NCBI GenBank assembly: GCA_028280575.1
Contig: JANQLN010000057.1
Coordinates: 1-64,000, forward strand
Source: Clostridia bacterium
GTDB lineage: Bacteria > Bacillota > Clostridia > Acetivibrionales > STF1-152
Length of the DNA: 64,000 nt
Direction of reading: 5' to 3'
Of this stretch, positions 45,619 to 53,737 are shown piece by piece. Each line of letters starts with the position of its first letter. The stretch's first letter is position 1. Both the position numbers and the translations under genes were made by a program. A model generated the notes under the pieces. The model did no database searches and was not told the origin of the DNA. It saw nothing but the letters and a program-made list of their open reading frames with translations.

Positions 45619-45692
45619 TCGGGGCGACAGGATTTGAACCTGCGACCCCATCGTCCCGAACGATGTGCGCTACCAAACTGCGCTACGCCCCG
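45619..45692 (-). tRNA. tRNA-Pro (anticodon CGG)
   Basis: The minus strand folds as a cloverleaf: acceptor CGGGGCG/CGCCCCG, D arm GCGC...GCGC, anticodon stem CATCG/CGATG with loop TTCGGGA (anticodon CGG), T arm GCAGG-TTCAAAT-CCTGT. The discriminator is A, and CCA is not encoded (ACC follows). 74 bases. Confidence 0.95.
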
Positions 45693-45753
45693 ATACCAAA
45701 TATAATTCTAACAGCATTTAATAAAAATTGCAATAATTAAAAAGATTGAGTTT

Positions 45754-46860
45754 CTAGTGCATAAAGAAACTTTTGAATTTAGAAGCAAAACTTGAAAATA
45801 TATAAGCTTGTGTTGTTTTTTTATTTAAAACCTCATTTTCAGCAATACATTCAACTGTCCTTGCAATATCCGAATTCTGATAAGAGATGATAAATGGGCT
45901 CTGTTTCCTTATTGACTTTGATACTATACGGGTTTCGGGCAGAAATCCAATTGAAGTAAGATTATAATCCAAAAACCTTTTAACAACATTTATTATCTTA
46001 TCCGAAACAAATTTGCCTTCATTACTGCTTTCGCACCTGTTTATAAGAAGCGCCAGCTTTACATTTCTATTGCTGTCAAGTATCACCTTGATTATTGAAT
46101 AGGCATCTGTTATGGCATGGGGCTCGGGAGTCGTCATAATAATTGTCTCATCGGACGAAAAAATAAAATTTGTTATATTGGTAGACAATCCGGCTCCCGT
46201 ATCTATCAAAACATAATCAAAATTCTTCTCAAGGTATTCAAAACCGGAGATTATCCTATTAAACTGCAAGGAGGATAGATTAGATAATCCCTGAATACCA
46301 CTGCCTCCGGGCACAAATTTAATTCCCTCAGGCCCATCGATTAAAATGCTGCTCAGCTTTCTTGATCCGTCAATTACATCAACAAGATTATACCTTGGAC
46401 ATAATTTAAGCAAAACATCCACATTGGCCATACCTAAATCTGCGTCAAGCAGCGCTACCTTTTTGCCTTTTCTTGCAAGGGAAATAGCATAGTTAATAAT
46501 AAATGCAGTTTTGCCGACTCCACCCTTGCCGCTTGTAACTGTTATAAACTTGCATTTATTAAAATTGCTTTGAGTTTTAAGCGCACCTGAATTAAAGATG
46601 TCCACTTTCAACGTATGTTTACTTATATTCCTGTCTACAATTTTGCCTGTTACCTGAATCTGTCCAAAAGCAGATGATACCGTCATATTAAGCTTGCAAT
46701 CAATGTTGAGTGGAATATAAAAACCATTTTTATAAGGTGACCTGATTTCCAGGACACTGTTGTGTACTGAAAGGATTGTTGACTCATATGTGTCTCTGTA
46801 AAATGGAGAACGGGTTGTCATACTTATTGCCTGACCCGTCTGAAATCCATAAGTATCCAT
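45754..46860 (-). CDS. MinD/FlhG-like ATPase with N-terminal PilZN-like domain
   Basis: Start at ATG 46860 (MDTYGFQTGQAISM) with GAGGT five bases before; the TTG at 46872 lies in that site. 368 residues. Residues 1-95 look like the PilZN/flagellar-brake domain (IRSPYKNGFYIPLN, VTGKIVDRNI). From about 105 there is a deviant Walker A VTSGKGGVGKTAFIINYAIS, then ALLDADLGMANVDVLL and LIDTGAGLS, as in MinD/FlhG, and an amphipathic C-terminal end (FASKFKSFFMH) for membrane contact. FlhG proteins set flagellar number and place. The fusion is unusual; no other flagellar gene is in the window. Confidence 0.8.
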   Translation of the reverse strand: MDTYGFQTGQAISMTTRSPFYRDTYESTILSVHNSVLEIRSPYKNGFYIPLNIDCKLNMTVSSAFGQIQVTGKIVDRNISKHTLKVDIFNSGALKTQSNFNKCKFITVTSGKGGVGKTAFIINYAISLARKGKKVALLDADLGMANVDVLLKLCPRYNLVDVIDGSRKLSSILIDGPEGIKFVPGGSGIQGLSNLSSLQFNRIISGFEYLEKNFDYVLIDTGAGLSTNITNFIFSSDETIIMTTPEPHAITDAYSIIKVILDSNRNVKLALLINRCESSNEGKFVSDKIINVVKRFLDYNLTSIGFLPETRIVSKSIRKQSPFIISYQNSDIARTVECIAENEVLNKKTTQAYIFSSFASKFKSFFMH

Positions 46861-46969
46861 AACATACCTCAATTTTTATTTTTACACCGTTCATTTTATA
46901 TTACAACACTTTTCGTGTCAATATGACAATAATTTGAGCACTTTGCTTATGTTACGATTTTTAAAATAG

Positions 46970-47000
46970 AGCATACCAAATATGAATAATTCAGTATGCT
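46970..47000 (-). terminator. terminator of the rubredoxin-like gene
   Basis: AGCATAC ... GTATGCT with a 17-base loop, followed on the minus strand by CTATTTTAAA. Weak T-run; on the 3' side of the rubredoxin-like gene. Confidence 0.45.
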
Positions 47001-47074
47001 CCATTCTTGAAGCTCATTAAGGTGCAAAATACTAAGATGTAAGTCTTGCCTGACAATATGGTTTAAAAAAAATA

Positions 47075-47419
47075 TTACCACTTACCCTTTTTCATATGAG
47101 TTTCCAGTTCTGCTTTGCATCTTTGCTTAATAACCCATCCTTCATCCTTTGCCTTTTCAAATGTGGAAACGCATCCGGGATCAAGGTCAATTTCAATTCC
47201 TTCTTTACATAATTCAATCATCTCATCCGCAAGATTTATAATTTTCATATGAATGTCATTAGTCCTGTCTGAATTATATATTTTCTTTGCATCATCCTCA
47301 TAAATTTCTATGAATTTTTCTTTTGGCGCTCCACACTTGGGACATTTGTCAGGAGCCTGGTCTCCCTCATGGACGTAACCACAAACACTGCATCTCCATA
47401 GCTTGTTCAAAATCATCAT
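47075..47419 (-). CDS. rubredoxin-like iron protein with helical tail
   Basis: 114 residues. The N-terminal 40 form a rubredoxin-type centre as in the C-terminus of rubrerythrin: WRCSVCGYVHEG and CPKCGAPKEKF, four cysteines for one iron. The remaining 70 are helical (MKIINLADEMIELCKEGIEI). Probably an electron carrier in oxidative stress defence. It may start at the second ATG. Standalone, with a terminator behind it. Confidence 0.85.
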   Translation of the reverse strand: MMILNKLWRCSVCGYVHEGDQAPDKCPKCGAPKEKFIEIYEDDAKKIYNSDRTNDIHMKIINLADEMIELCKEGIEIDLDPGCVSTFEKAKDEGWVIKQRCKAELETHMKKGKW

Positions 47420-47477
47420 CCTTCCATAATTTTATGCTATAAATATACCCCAACAAATACATTTATAACAAAATAAA

Positions 47478-48587
47478 TCAGCGGATTGTTACCTTGCCGT
47501 TAACAGGTACAATCTGCACCCAGGTCTGGCCGGGATTAAGCAAAATAAAGTTTCCGTCAGAATCGCGGTATTCCGTAGCTGAAAACCTTGACTGTTTTGA
47601 CCATGTTATGTCTATTGCCTTTCCACCCGTAATATAATAACCTTTTCCGCTCCCTACATTCAAAACCTCCTGCCTGCCTGCGGCATCACCTTTAATTGTA
47701 TGACTCTTTACATATTGAATTATTATATTTTTTGCTTTAAGCTGCTCACCGCTCACCCTTTCAATTTGGGGCTTGCCTTTTCTGAACCTTAAGTAAAGCT
47801 CTGTTTTTTCATCATACTCATATCCGCATGTATAATATGAATACTTTATTTGAATATTGCCGGCCTGTTTACCGTCGCCCAGCGGGACATCCCTTTCGTT
47901 GTAGCCGAAAACCAAAGGTTTATCAGTGGTCTTTCCATAGCCGGCCCTATCCACATATTTCAAAATTCTCTCCATTGATGTATAAGAATCCTGCCAATTT
48001 GTCCTATCCTTTGTAATATCCCAGAAAATTTCTCCTCCATTTTGTACTCCATTTGCATTATTAATTTTATATTTTGCTATATCCCTTTTTGCTTGAGGGC
48101 TCCATCCAAAATGTATATATATTGCGTCATGTTCCATTGCGTAATCTATAAAATAATGGCGCGCGCTGCGTACAGGGCCAATCATAGCAGGATTTTTACC
48201 CCAGAATACCGGCATCAAACGCGTCTCTCCGCCTTCTACAATTATTTCATATATAACCTGGGCTTTATCCAGTCCTCCCTGGGGAAGGGACTTTGTACCT
48301 TCATTATCAATCATAACCGCATAGGGCCTCATACCCTTTTGTGGGAATTCAAAATCAATTGCCTCATACGGTTTTTCATTTTTGTCTTTTTCATTATTGT
48401 CATTTGCCCTGGTTTCTTCAGCAACATCTTGCCCGATTTCCTTTACAACCTCCCCCTGGGTAATTTTAATAATTTTATTTATGTCTTCCGTTGTTTCCTC
48501 AACCATTGTTTCCTTACTATCGCCGCATGAAGCAATTACAAAAACTGAAAAAAAAGCCAGCGCAGCTATTAGTAATTTTTTATGCAT
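47478..48587 (-). CDS. DUF3048 lipoprotein (YerB-like)
   Basis: 369 residues. Lipoprotein signal ALAFFSVFVIASC gives acylation at Cys20. An acidic linker follows, then two DUF3048 domains: PYAVMIDNEGTKSLPQGGLD, MPVFWGKNPAMIGPVRSARH, and the C-terminal NIIIQYVKSHTI ... GQTWVQIVPVNGKV. Found on the surface of Gram-positive cells; function unknown, possibly cell-wall associated. GGAGGAA precedes the ATG. Confidence 0.92.
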   Translation of the reverse strand: MHKKLLIAALAFFSVFVIASCGDSKETMVEETTEDINKIIKITQGEVVKEIGQDVAEETRANDNNEKDKNEKPYEAIDFEFPQKGMRPYAVMIDNEGTKSLPQGGLDKAQVIYEIIVEGGETRLMPVFWGKNPAMIGPVRSARHYFIDYAMEHDAIYIHFGWSPQAKRDIAKYKINNANGVQNGGEIFWDITKDRTNWQDSYTSMERILKYVDRAGYGKTTDKPLVFGYNERDVPLGDGKQAGNIQIKYSYYTCGYEYDEKTELYLRFRKGKPQIERVSGEQLKAKNIIIQYVKSHTIKGDAAGRQEVLNVGSGKGYYITGGKAIDITWSKQSRFSATEYRDSDGNFILLNPGQTWVQIVPVNGKVTIR

Positions 48588-48708
48588 AATATTCCTCCAA
48601 CATTTTTTCCTGTATAATTAAATTCTGCAAAATAAGAAAGAATTCCTTCATTCGCTGCTTACATGAACGTTTTTAATTCTATTTTAGCAGGAAAGCAAAA
48701 TCTTGTAC

Positions 48709-48993
48709 TCATTCTTCTTCCATAAAATCAAATTCATCTTCCATTTGCATTTTAAAAGCTTCATATACCTGGCTTAATTCATCATCATCGTGGACATTAA
48801 CAAGGCATTCGTCACCGCCGTCGTGTTCAATTTTCAATATAACAAATTCCTCTTCAACCGCTTGTCCATTATCATCATATGGCAATAAAACCACATATTC
48901 TCCGCTTTCCATTTCTATAGTCCCGACGTACTCAAACTCTTGTTCCTCTCCTTCTTCATCAATCAAAACTAAAACATCATCTCTATCTTCCAT
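48709..48993 (-). CDS. DUF1292 acidic protein (YrzB-like)
   Basis: Start set at ATG 48993 (MEDRDDVLVLIDEEGEEQEF), preceded by AGGAGG. 94 residues, strongly acidic, with EYVVLLPYDDNGQAVEEEFV typical of DUF1292. In Firmicutes this gene follows ireB-ruvX, as here (ruvX 76 bp upstream). Function unknown. Confidence 0.9.
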   Translation of the reverse strand: MEDRDDVLVLIDEEGEEQEFEYVGTIEMESGEYVVLLPYDDNGQAVEEEFVILKIEHDGGDECLVNVHDDDELSQVYEAFKMQMEDEFDFMEEE

Positions 48994-49069
48994 TTCCAAA
49001 AACCTCCTGCAGATATTAAAATATTCTCCAAAAATGAACCACTTATGCCTCATATGCATTTCTTACAGA

Positions 49070-49501
49070 TTACAAATCCAACGGCCTGTCTTTTTTATAT
49101 CTATCCAAATAACCCTGGAGTATGTAAATCGCGGATAATTTGTCAACCATGCCTTTCTTTTTTGACCTTTTAAGACCTGTTTCAATCATAGTCCGGCCGG
49201 CGGCAGCAGTCGTAAGTCTTTCATCCCACTCTTCAACCATTATATCAAGCTTATTTTCAAGCACTGCCTTGAATAGAATTGTCCTTTCCGCCCTTTCACC
49301 TAATGAGCCATCCATATTTTTAGGTAAACCCAATACTATCTTTTCCACATCATATTGATCAATAATTTTAGCCAATTCGTCAATTACATGATTATTTCCT
49401 TTATTTCTTATTGTTTTCAAACCCTGTGCCGTCCAGCCCATAGGATCGCTGACCGCAACTCCTATTCTGCTGTCCCCATAATCCAAACCAAGTATCCTCA
49501 T
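49070..49501 (-). CDS. ruvX: RuvX/YqgF putative Holliday junction resolvase
   Basis: Start at ATG 49501 (MRILGLDYGDSRIGVAVSDP) with GAGGT upstream; the track start adds 24 unsupported residues. 143 residues, RNase H fold. Acidic metal residues are in LDYGDSRIG, EKIVLGLPKNMDGS and EWDERLTT. Probable nuclease in 16S rRNA 5'-end processing or recombination. Confidence 0.94.
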   Translation of the reverse strand: MRILGLDYGDSRIGVAVSDPMGWTAQGLKTIRNKGNNHVIDELAKIIDQYDVEKIVLGLPKNMDGSLGERAERTILFKAVLENKLDIMVEEWDERLTTAAAGRTMIETGLKRSKKKGMVDKLSAIYILQGYLDRYKKDRPLDL

Positions 49502-49609
49502 CCCATACCTCTTCTGCAAAGTCTTTCCCCATAATAATCTACCATACTGCTTTGCATCCAGCATTGCTCCCATTAGGGCATTCCTTCCCTAAATCATCCC
49601 TTTAGCAGC

Positions 49610-50557
49610 TTAAATCACCTTTATGCAAAATTGGGGACAGCTGGTCCCGCAATATCCACAAAGCAAGCATTTATCCATATCAACTGTTACTATTTTGTCA
49701 TTTATGCTCAATGCCGACTGTGCGCATCTGGCTACACATTTCCCACAGCCTGTACACCATTCATGTATATGGAGTTTCCTCTTTTTTGCCCTGACTTCCT
49801 TAAGTAAACCTCCGGGAACTTTAATTCCGCTAAAAACACGTACGTTCATCTCCACTTCCATAACTGTCTGCATGCCAATTGCAACGGAATGCAGACAGGG
49901 CAGTCCTAATACAAATTCAATACATTCATCGTAATTTGACAGAAGGTTTCCGCCTCCTAAAGGCTTCATGCCATATATACCCTTACCCGAATCATAGCAT
50001 TGCTTTATAGCTTTTAACATATCACCAATGCTGCCGTCTCCAATACCTGTTCCATTAATATTGACAATGGGATGTACAACATCAATTTCAGGCATATCCG
50101 CACAGGCTTCCACTACCTCCACATTGTGGGTTGACACTCCTACGGCACGTAATATACCTTTTTCCCTGTTTTCCAAATATGTTGAAAGAGCGTCTTTATG
50201 GCCTTTTAATGTCAGCCTGCTTTCCTGCTCGTGCATAAGGAAAATATCTATTACATCCCTGTCCAGTTCCTTTCGGGCTTTTTCAATACTGTTAAGTGCA
50301 CCCTGCCTTGAATATGCATAAGATTTAGTAGCAATCACAGGATTGCAGCCCGATATTTCAATAGCTTTCCTTATATATCCATACGTACCATAAAGCTCAG
50401 CCGTATCAATAAAATTAACTCCCAGTTCCAGGGCCCTGGAAATTACTTTTGCCCCTTCATCCGGAGGCATATTTGCCTGCAGCGGGCCTACTGTCAAAGC
50501 TCCAAAACATAATTTTGACACATATATTCCAGTATTCCCTAAAGATTGATAATTCAT
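49610..50557 (-). CDS. aldo/keto reductase with C-terminal 2[4Fe-4S] ferredoxin domain
   Basis: 315 residues. AKR barrel at 1-255 with the tetrad DTAELYG (Asp, Tyr), ATKSY (Lys) and LMHEQE (His). A ferredoxin domain follows with CTGCGKCVARC and CLLCGYCGTSC, eight cysteines for two clusters. Such fusions occur in anaerobes and probably couple reduction of an aldehyde or ketone to ferredoxin. It lies between ireB and ruvX on the same strand. Confidence 0.92.
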   Translation of the reverse strand: MNYQSLGNTGIYVSKLCFGALTVGPLQANMPPDEGAKVISRALELGVNFIDTAELYGTYGYIRKAIEISGCNPVIATKSYAYSRQGALNSIEKARKELDRDVIDIFLMHEQESRLTLKGHKDALSTYLENREKGILRAVGVSTHNVEVVEACADMPEIDVVHPIVNINGTGIGDGSIGDMLKAIKQCYDSGKGIYGMKPLGGGNLLSNYDECIEFVLGLPCLHSVAIGMQTVMEVEMNVRVFSGIKVPGGLLKEVRAKKRKLHIHEWCTGCGKCVARCAQSALSINDKIVTVDMDKCLLCGYCGTSCPQFCIKVI

Positions 50558-50568
50558 ATCAAATAATT

Positions 50569-50841
50569 CTACCTGTCCTTTTCGGGTGAAGCCTGTCTAT
50601 CAAGATAAAACCTGACTATTTCTTCCAAGAGCTCATCCCTTTCAAGCTTTCTTACCATGCTTCTGGCATTATTATAGTTGGTTATGTAAGTAGGATCTCC
50701 AGACATTATGTAACCGACAATCTGATTAATCGGATTATATCCTTTTTCCTTTAAAGCATGATAAATTGATAAAAGTATATCTTTTGCTTCATTCACATTA
50801 TCTTTTTCTACCTTGAACATCATTGTTTCATTATCAGCCAT
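50569..50841 (-). CDS. ireB: IreB family regulatory phosphoprotein, copy 1
   Basis: 90 residues (UPF0297). [20 protein letters not shown] and [20 protein letters not shown] are diagnostic. In Enterococcus faecalis IreB is phosphorylated by the Ser/Thr kinase IreK and affects cephalosporin resistance. It ends 12 bp from the AKR gene. A near-identical copy is 125 bp upstream. C-terminus ([10 protein letters not shown]) differs from copy 2. Confidence 0.95.
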   Translation of the reverse strand: MADNETMMFKVEKDNVNEAKDILLSIYHALKEKGYNPINQIVGYIMSGDPTYITNYNNARSMVRKLERDELLEEIVRFYLDRQASPEKDR

Positions 50842-50966
50842 AACTGTCTTTCACCCTTTCCCAATATATTAAGCAAATTGCTCATATTACCTAACATTAT
50901 TATTGCATATACGAATATATTAATACAATACATGTAATTGTGCAACAAATCATCGTTAAAACGAGT

Positions 50967-51239
50967 TTATTTTTCTTTATTTAAATTTTCCTGATTATCA
51001 AGATAAAACCGGATTACCTCTTCCAGAAGCTCATCTCTTTCAAGACGCCTTATTATACTTCTTGCATTATTATAATTGGTAATGTAAGTAGGGTCTCCAG
51101 ACATTATATAGCCGACAATCTGATTAATCGGATTGTAACCTTTTTCTTTCAGGGCCTGGTAAATTGATAAAAGAATATCCCTTGCCTCATTCACATTATC
51201 CTTTTCAACCTTAAACATCATTGTTTCGTTATCAGCCAT
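50967..51239 (-). CDS. ireB: IreB family regulatory phosphoprotein, copy 2
   Basis: 90 residues from ATG 51239 ([15 protein letters not shown]), with GGAGAAA upstream; the tracked five extra residues are not needed. It differs from copy 1 at few positions (e.g. [18 protein letters not shown]) and at the tail (NQENLNKEK). Both copies have the upstream sequence ATATATTAATACAATA, so the duplicated unit of about 395 bp includes promoter-side DNA. Confidence 0.95.
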   Translation of the reverse strand: MADNETMMFKVEKDNVNEARDILLSIYQALKEKGYNPINQIVGYIMSGDPTYITNYNNARSIIRRLERDELLEEVIRFYLDNQENLNKEK

Positions 51240-51328
51240 AACTATTTCTCCCACCCTGCTTTTAAAACTTGAATACTCTATCTGTTTTTCAACTGTCTGC
51301 CCCGTGTATATTTATATATTAATACAAT

Positions 51329-51368
51329 AAATTCATTTATGCAATAGGCATATAGCATAAATGAATTT
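51329..51368 (-). terminator. 14-bp stem-loop between mtaB and ireB
   Basis: AAATTCATTTATGC ... GCATAAATGAATTT, perfect 14-bp stem and 12-base loop, 36 bases past mtaB on the minus strand. AT-rich and with only a short T tract, so terminator or processing site is uncertain. Confidence 0.55.
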
Positions 51369-51403
51369 AATAATTCTTGTTATGCTTTTTATTTTATTAA
51401 ATC

Positions 51404-52699
51404 TTATAAAACATAGCCCTTTATATAATCAGCGAAGGGTTTTAAAAGCTTTGTTTTTCTGATTTCCCCTTCACCAATATTACCCTTTTCAGCCGTAACC
51501 TTAATATAATTAACGGTTCTTCCCTCCATGTAACCTGTCTCTTCTCTTTCAAAAAGAACATTCATTATCCTGCCGACATATTTTTTTAAATACCCTTCAA
51601 GCTTTTGTTCCGAAAGCTTTATAAGTATTTTACTGCGCCCGTCTTTAATTTCAGGTGCTACCTGATTTGGAAGCTTTGCCGCCGGCGTTCCCATGCGGGG
51701 TGAATACTTAAAAACATGCATTTGCATCAATGGCAAGCTTTCAAGGTATTGGTAAGTTTTTTTAAACTCTTCGTCTGTTTCCCCCGGAAAACCAACCATA
51801 ATATCGGTGGTTACTGAAACATCGTAAAGGTTTAGGAATAATCTATCCAATCCTGTTTTATATTCACTGGAATTATATTTCCGGTTCATCCTTTTTAAGG
51901 TCTCGTCACATCCGCTTTGCAAGGAAACATGAAAATGCGGGCAAACTCTCGGCAGCTTCCCAATAATATCTATAAACTCATTATTTATTGTCGTCGGTTC
52001 TATTGAACCCAATCTTATCCTTTCAATGGAGGTCTTGTTATGAACCATCTCTAAAAGGTCGATAAGCTTGATATTTCCCAAATCCCTGCCATATGAAGCA
52101 ATATGTATTCCGGTAATAACCACTTCTTTAAAACCTGCCTCAGCCAGCCTTTTTATTTCCTTAATCACATTTCCCGGATTTCTGCTTCTTACCGGCCCAC
52201 GGGCATATGGTATGATACAATATGCACAGAAATTTGTGCATCCTTCCTGAACCTTGACATATGCTCGTGTCCGTTCCGTAAAATTACTTATATCCAGCTC
52301 CTCAAAAATCCTATATTCCATTATGTCATCAATAAACACCAGCTTTTCCCTTTTGCTCCGGAGCCTGTTAACGTATTCTACAATTTTTGAGCGCTCTGCC
52401 GTACCAAGTATCAAATCAATTCCTTCAATCCGGCTCACTTCTCCTGGAGATGCTTGAGGATAACACCCTACTGCGACTACAATAGAATCCCTATTCTGAT
52501 TTCTGGCTCTTCTAATCATCTGTCTTGATTTTCTGGCACTTAAGCCTGTTACTGTACATGTATTTATTACATAAACATCTGCTGCATCGTCAAAAGCGGC
52601 CATTCTATACCCATCTTTTTTAAACAATTCTGCCATAGCCTCTGTTTCATACTGGTTGACCTTACAGCCCAATGTTTGAAACGCCACTATTTTGCCCAT
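51404..52699 (-). CDS. mtaB: tRNA t6A37 methylthiotransferase MtaB
   Basis: 431 residues from ATG 52699 (MGKIVAFQTLGCKVNQYETE), with GAGGAGG five bases before. N-terminal UPF0004 domain with its cysteines (GCKVNQ, NTCTVTGLSARKSRQ, AVGCYPQ), radical SAM core CTNFCAYCIIP, and a C-terminal TRAM domain (near 370-431). It converts t6A to ms2t6A in tRNAs reading ANN codons. First gene of the minus-strand group. Confidence 0.95.
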   Translation of the reverse strand: MGKIVAFQTLGCKVNQYETEAMAELFKKDGYRMAAFDDAADVYVINTCTVTGLSARKSRQMIRRARNQNRDSIVVAVGCYPQASPGEVSRIEGIDLILGTAERSKIVEYVNRLRSKREKLVFIDDIMEYRIFEELDISNFTERTRAYVKVQEGCTNFCAYCIIPYARGPVRSRNPGNVIKEIKRLAEAGFKEVVITGIHIASYGRDLGNIKLIDLLEMVHNKTSIERIRLGSIEPTTINNEFIDIIGKLPRVCPHFHVSLQSGCDETLKRMNRKYNSSEYKTGLDRLFLNLYDVSVTTDIMVGFPGETDEEFKKTYQYLESLPLMQMHVFKYSPRMGTPAAKLPNQVAPEIKDGRSKILIKLSEQKLEGYLKKYVGRIMNVLFEREETGYMEGRTVNYIKVTAEKGNIGEGEIRKTKLLKPFADYIKGYVL

Positions 52700-52915
52700 C
52701 AAAGCCTCCTCGTAAAAATTCAATCCATGCTATGTATAACGTCATAATTCTATACAATACGACTTTAGAATTAATAGTGTATTTCAAAAACCCTATTGCA
52801 AAAATTAAAGCCGTTTCCTTATAATATTTTCTCAAAATAACTATTATATATCAAGCAATTCTTTGATTTAATTCAAGTGGCTTAATCTGGTAATAAAAAC
52901 TTAACAATTTTAAAA

Positions 52916-52943
52916 TTGACAAGTAACCAATTTTGAATATAAT
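52916..52943 (+). promoter_or_regulatory. consensus sigma-A promoter of the HPr-like gene
   Basis: TTGACA, 16-base spacer, TATAAT: both hexamers perfect, about 65 bases before the start at 53010. The rest of 52724-53000 shows nothing clear. Confidence 0.8.
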
Positions 52944-53009
52944 AATAGATGTAACGTCAAATGCAAGAATTAAAGTCGTTTCAAACAGATAAAGAAGGAG
53001 GTGGATGAG

Positions 53010-53237
53010 ATGAAAACATTTAATATAGCTCTTAAGACTATTAATGATGTAAAAGATTTTGTCAATATGGTAAACAAATACGATTTTGATGTTGACCTTT
53101 CTACAGGACGCTATGTAGTTGATGCAAAGTCAATAATGGGGATATTCAGTCTTGATCTGAGCAAATCAATCAAGGTAGAGGTCCATACCGACGATTGCGA
53201 TAAGTTTATCGAAGAGGTAACGCCTTTCATGATTTGA
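53010..53237 (+). CDS. HPr-like protein lacking the active-site histidine
   Basis: ATG 53010 (MKTFNIALKTINDVKDFVNM) with AAGGAGG nine bases upstream; the GTG at 53001 lies inside that site. 75 residues with the HPr fold: VVDAKSIMGIFSLDLSKSIK matches the Ser46 region of HPr (KSIMG). The GIHARPA segment with phospho-acceptor His15 is replaced by LKTINDVKDFVNM, so it cannot relay PTS phosphate. Crh-like regulatory role is possible. Own promoter and terminator. Confidence 0.8.
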   Translation: MKTFNIALKTINDVKDFVNMVNKYDFDVDLSTGRYVVDAKSIMGIFSLDLSKSIKVEVHTDDCDKFIEEVTPFMI

Positions 53238-53242
53238 GCGTG

Positions 53243-53279
53243 AAAAGCCTTTCGAGTAAAGCTCTAAGGCTTTTTTTTA
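53243..53279 (+). terminator. terminator of the HPr-like gene
   Basis: AAAAGCCTT ... AAGGCTTTTTTTT: 9-bp stem, 14-base loop and T-run right after the stop codon. Confidence 0.9.
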
Positions 53280-53329
53280 TCCTTGCTGACATATCAAAAA
53301 TATGAGTTAAAGCTATTCCAATATTATTT

Positions 53330-53737
53330 TCAGAAAGCGACAATATCAATTTCATTATCCTTTAAAAGTGCGGCAGTCACGCCTATTGGTTTCCCGTCTT
53401 TCCCGCATCCGCACGATGGGCTTCTGCTTTTCAATATTGCCTTTTCAGCCCTAATCATCCGGGCAATTTTTAGAGTTTCCCTGGCCCCTTTAATAAACCG
53501 GCTTGAAATATCATCGCTGTTACCATCTATAACAGCCGCTTTTCCAGTGAGTACATCATTGCCGCTGCCTCCTTTGATATCAGCCGGCATCCTGGGTGTC
53601 GCAAGTCCGCCAAGCTGTTCGGGACAAACAGGTACAGCCCTGCCTTTTTCAACAAGCTCTCGAACTTCTTCATTCAAGCAGTTTGTTCCGTCATATCTAC
53701 AGTTAATACCGGCAAGACATGCGCTGACAATAATCAT
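53330..53737 (-). CDS. DUF523 family protein
   Basis: 135 residues. The family cysteines are all present: SACLAGINCRYDG, VPVCPEQLGGLATPR, and SRSPSCGCGKDG. They suggest an iron-sulfur or metal site. Function unknown in this family. It overlaps the rnr stop by 4 bp, so it is translationally coupled, in the place where smpB often follows rnr. Confidence 0.9.
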   Translation of the reverse strand: MIIVSACLAGINCRYDGTNCLNEEVRELVEKGRAVPVCPEQLGGLATPRMPADIKGGSGNDVLTGKAAVIDGNSDDISSRFIKGARETLKIARMIRAEKAILKSRSPSCGCGKDGKPIGVTAALLKDNEIDIVAF

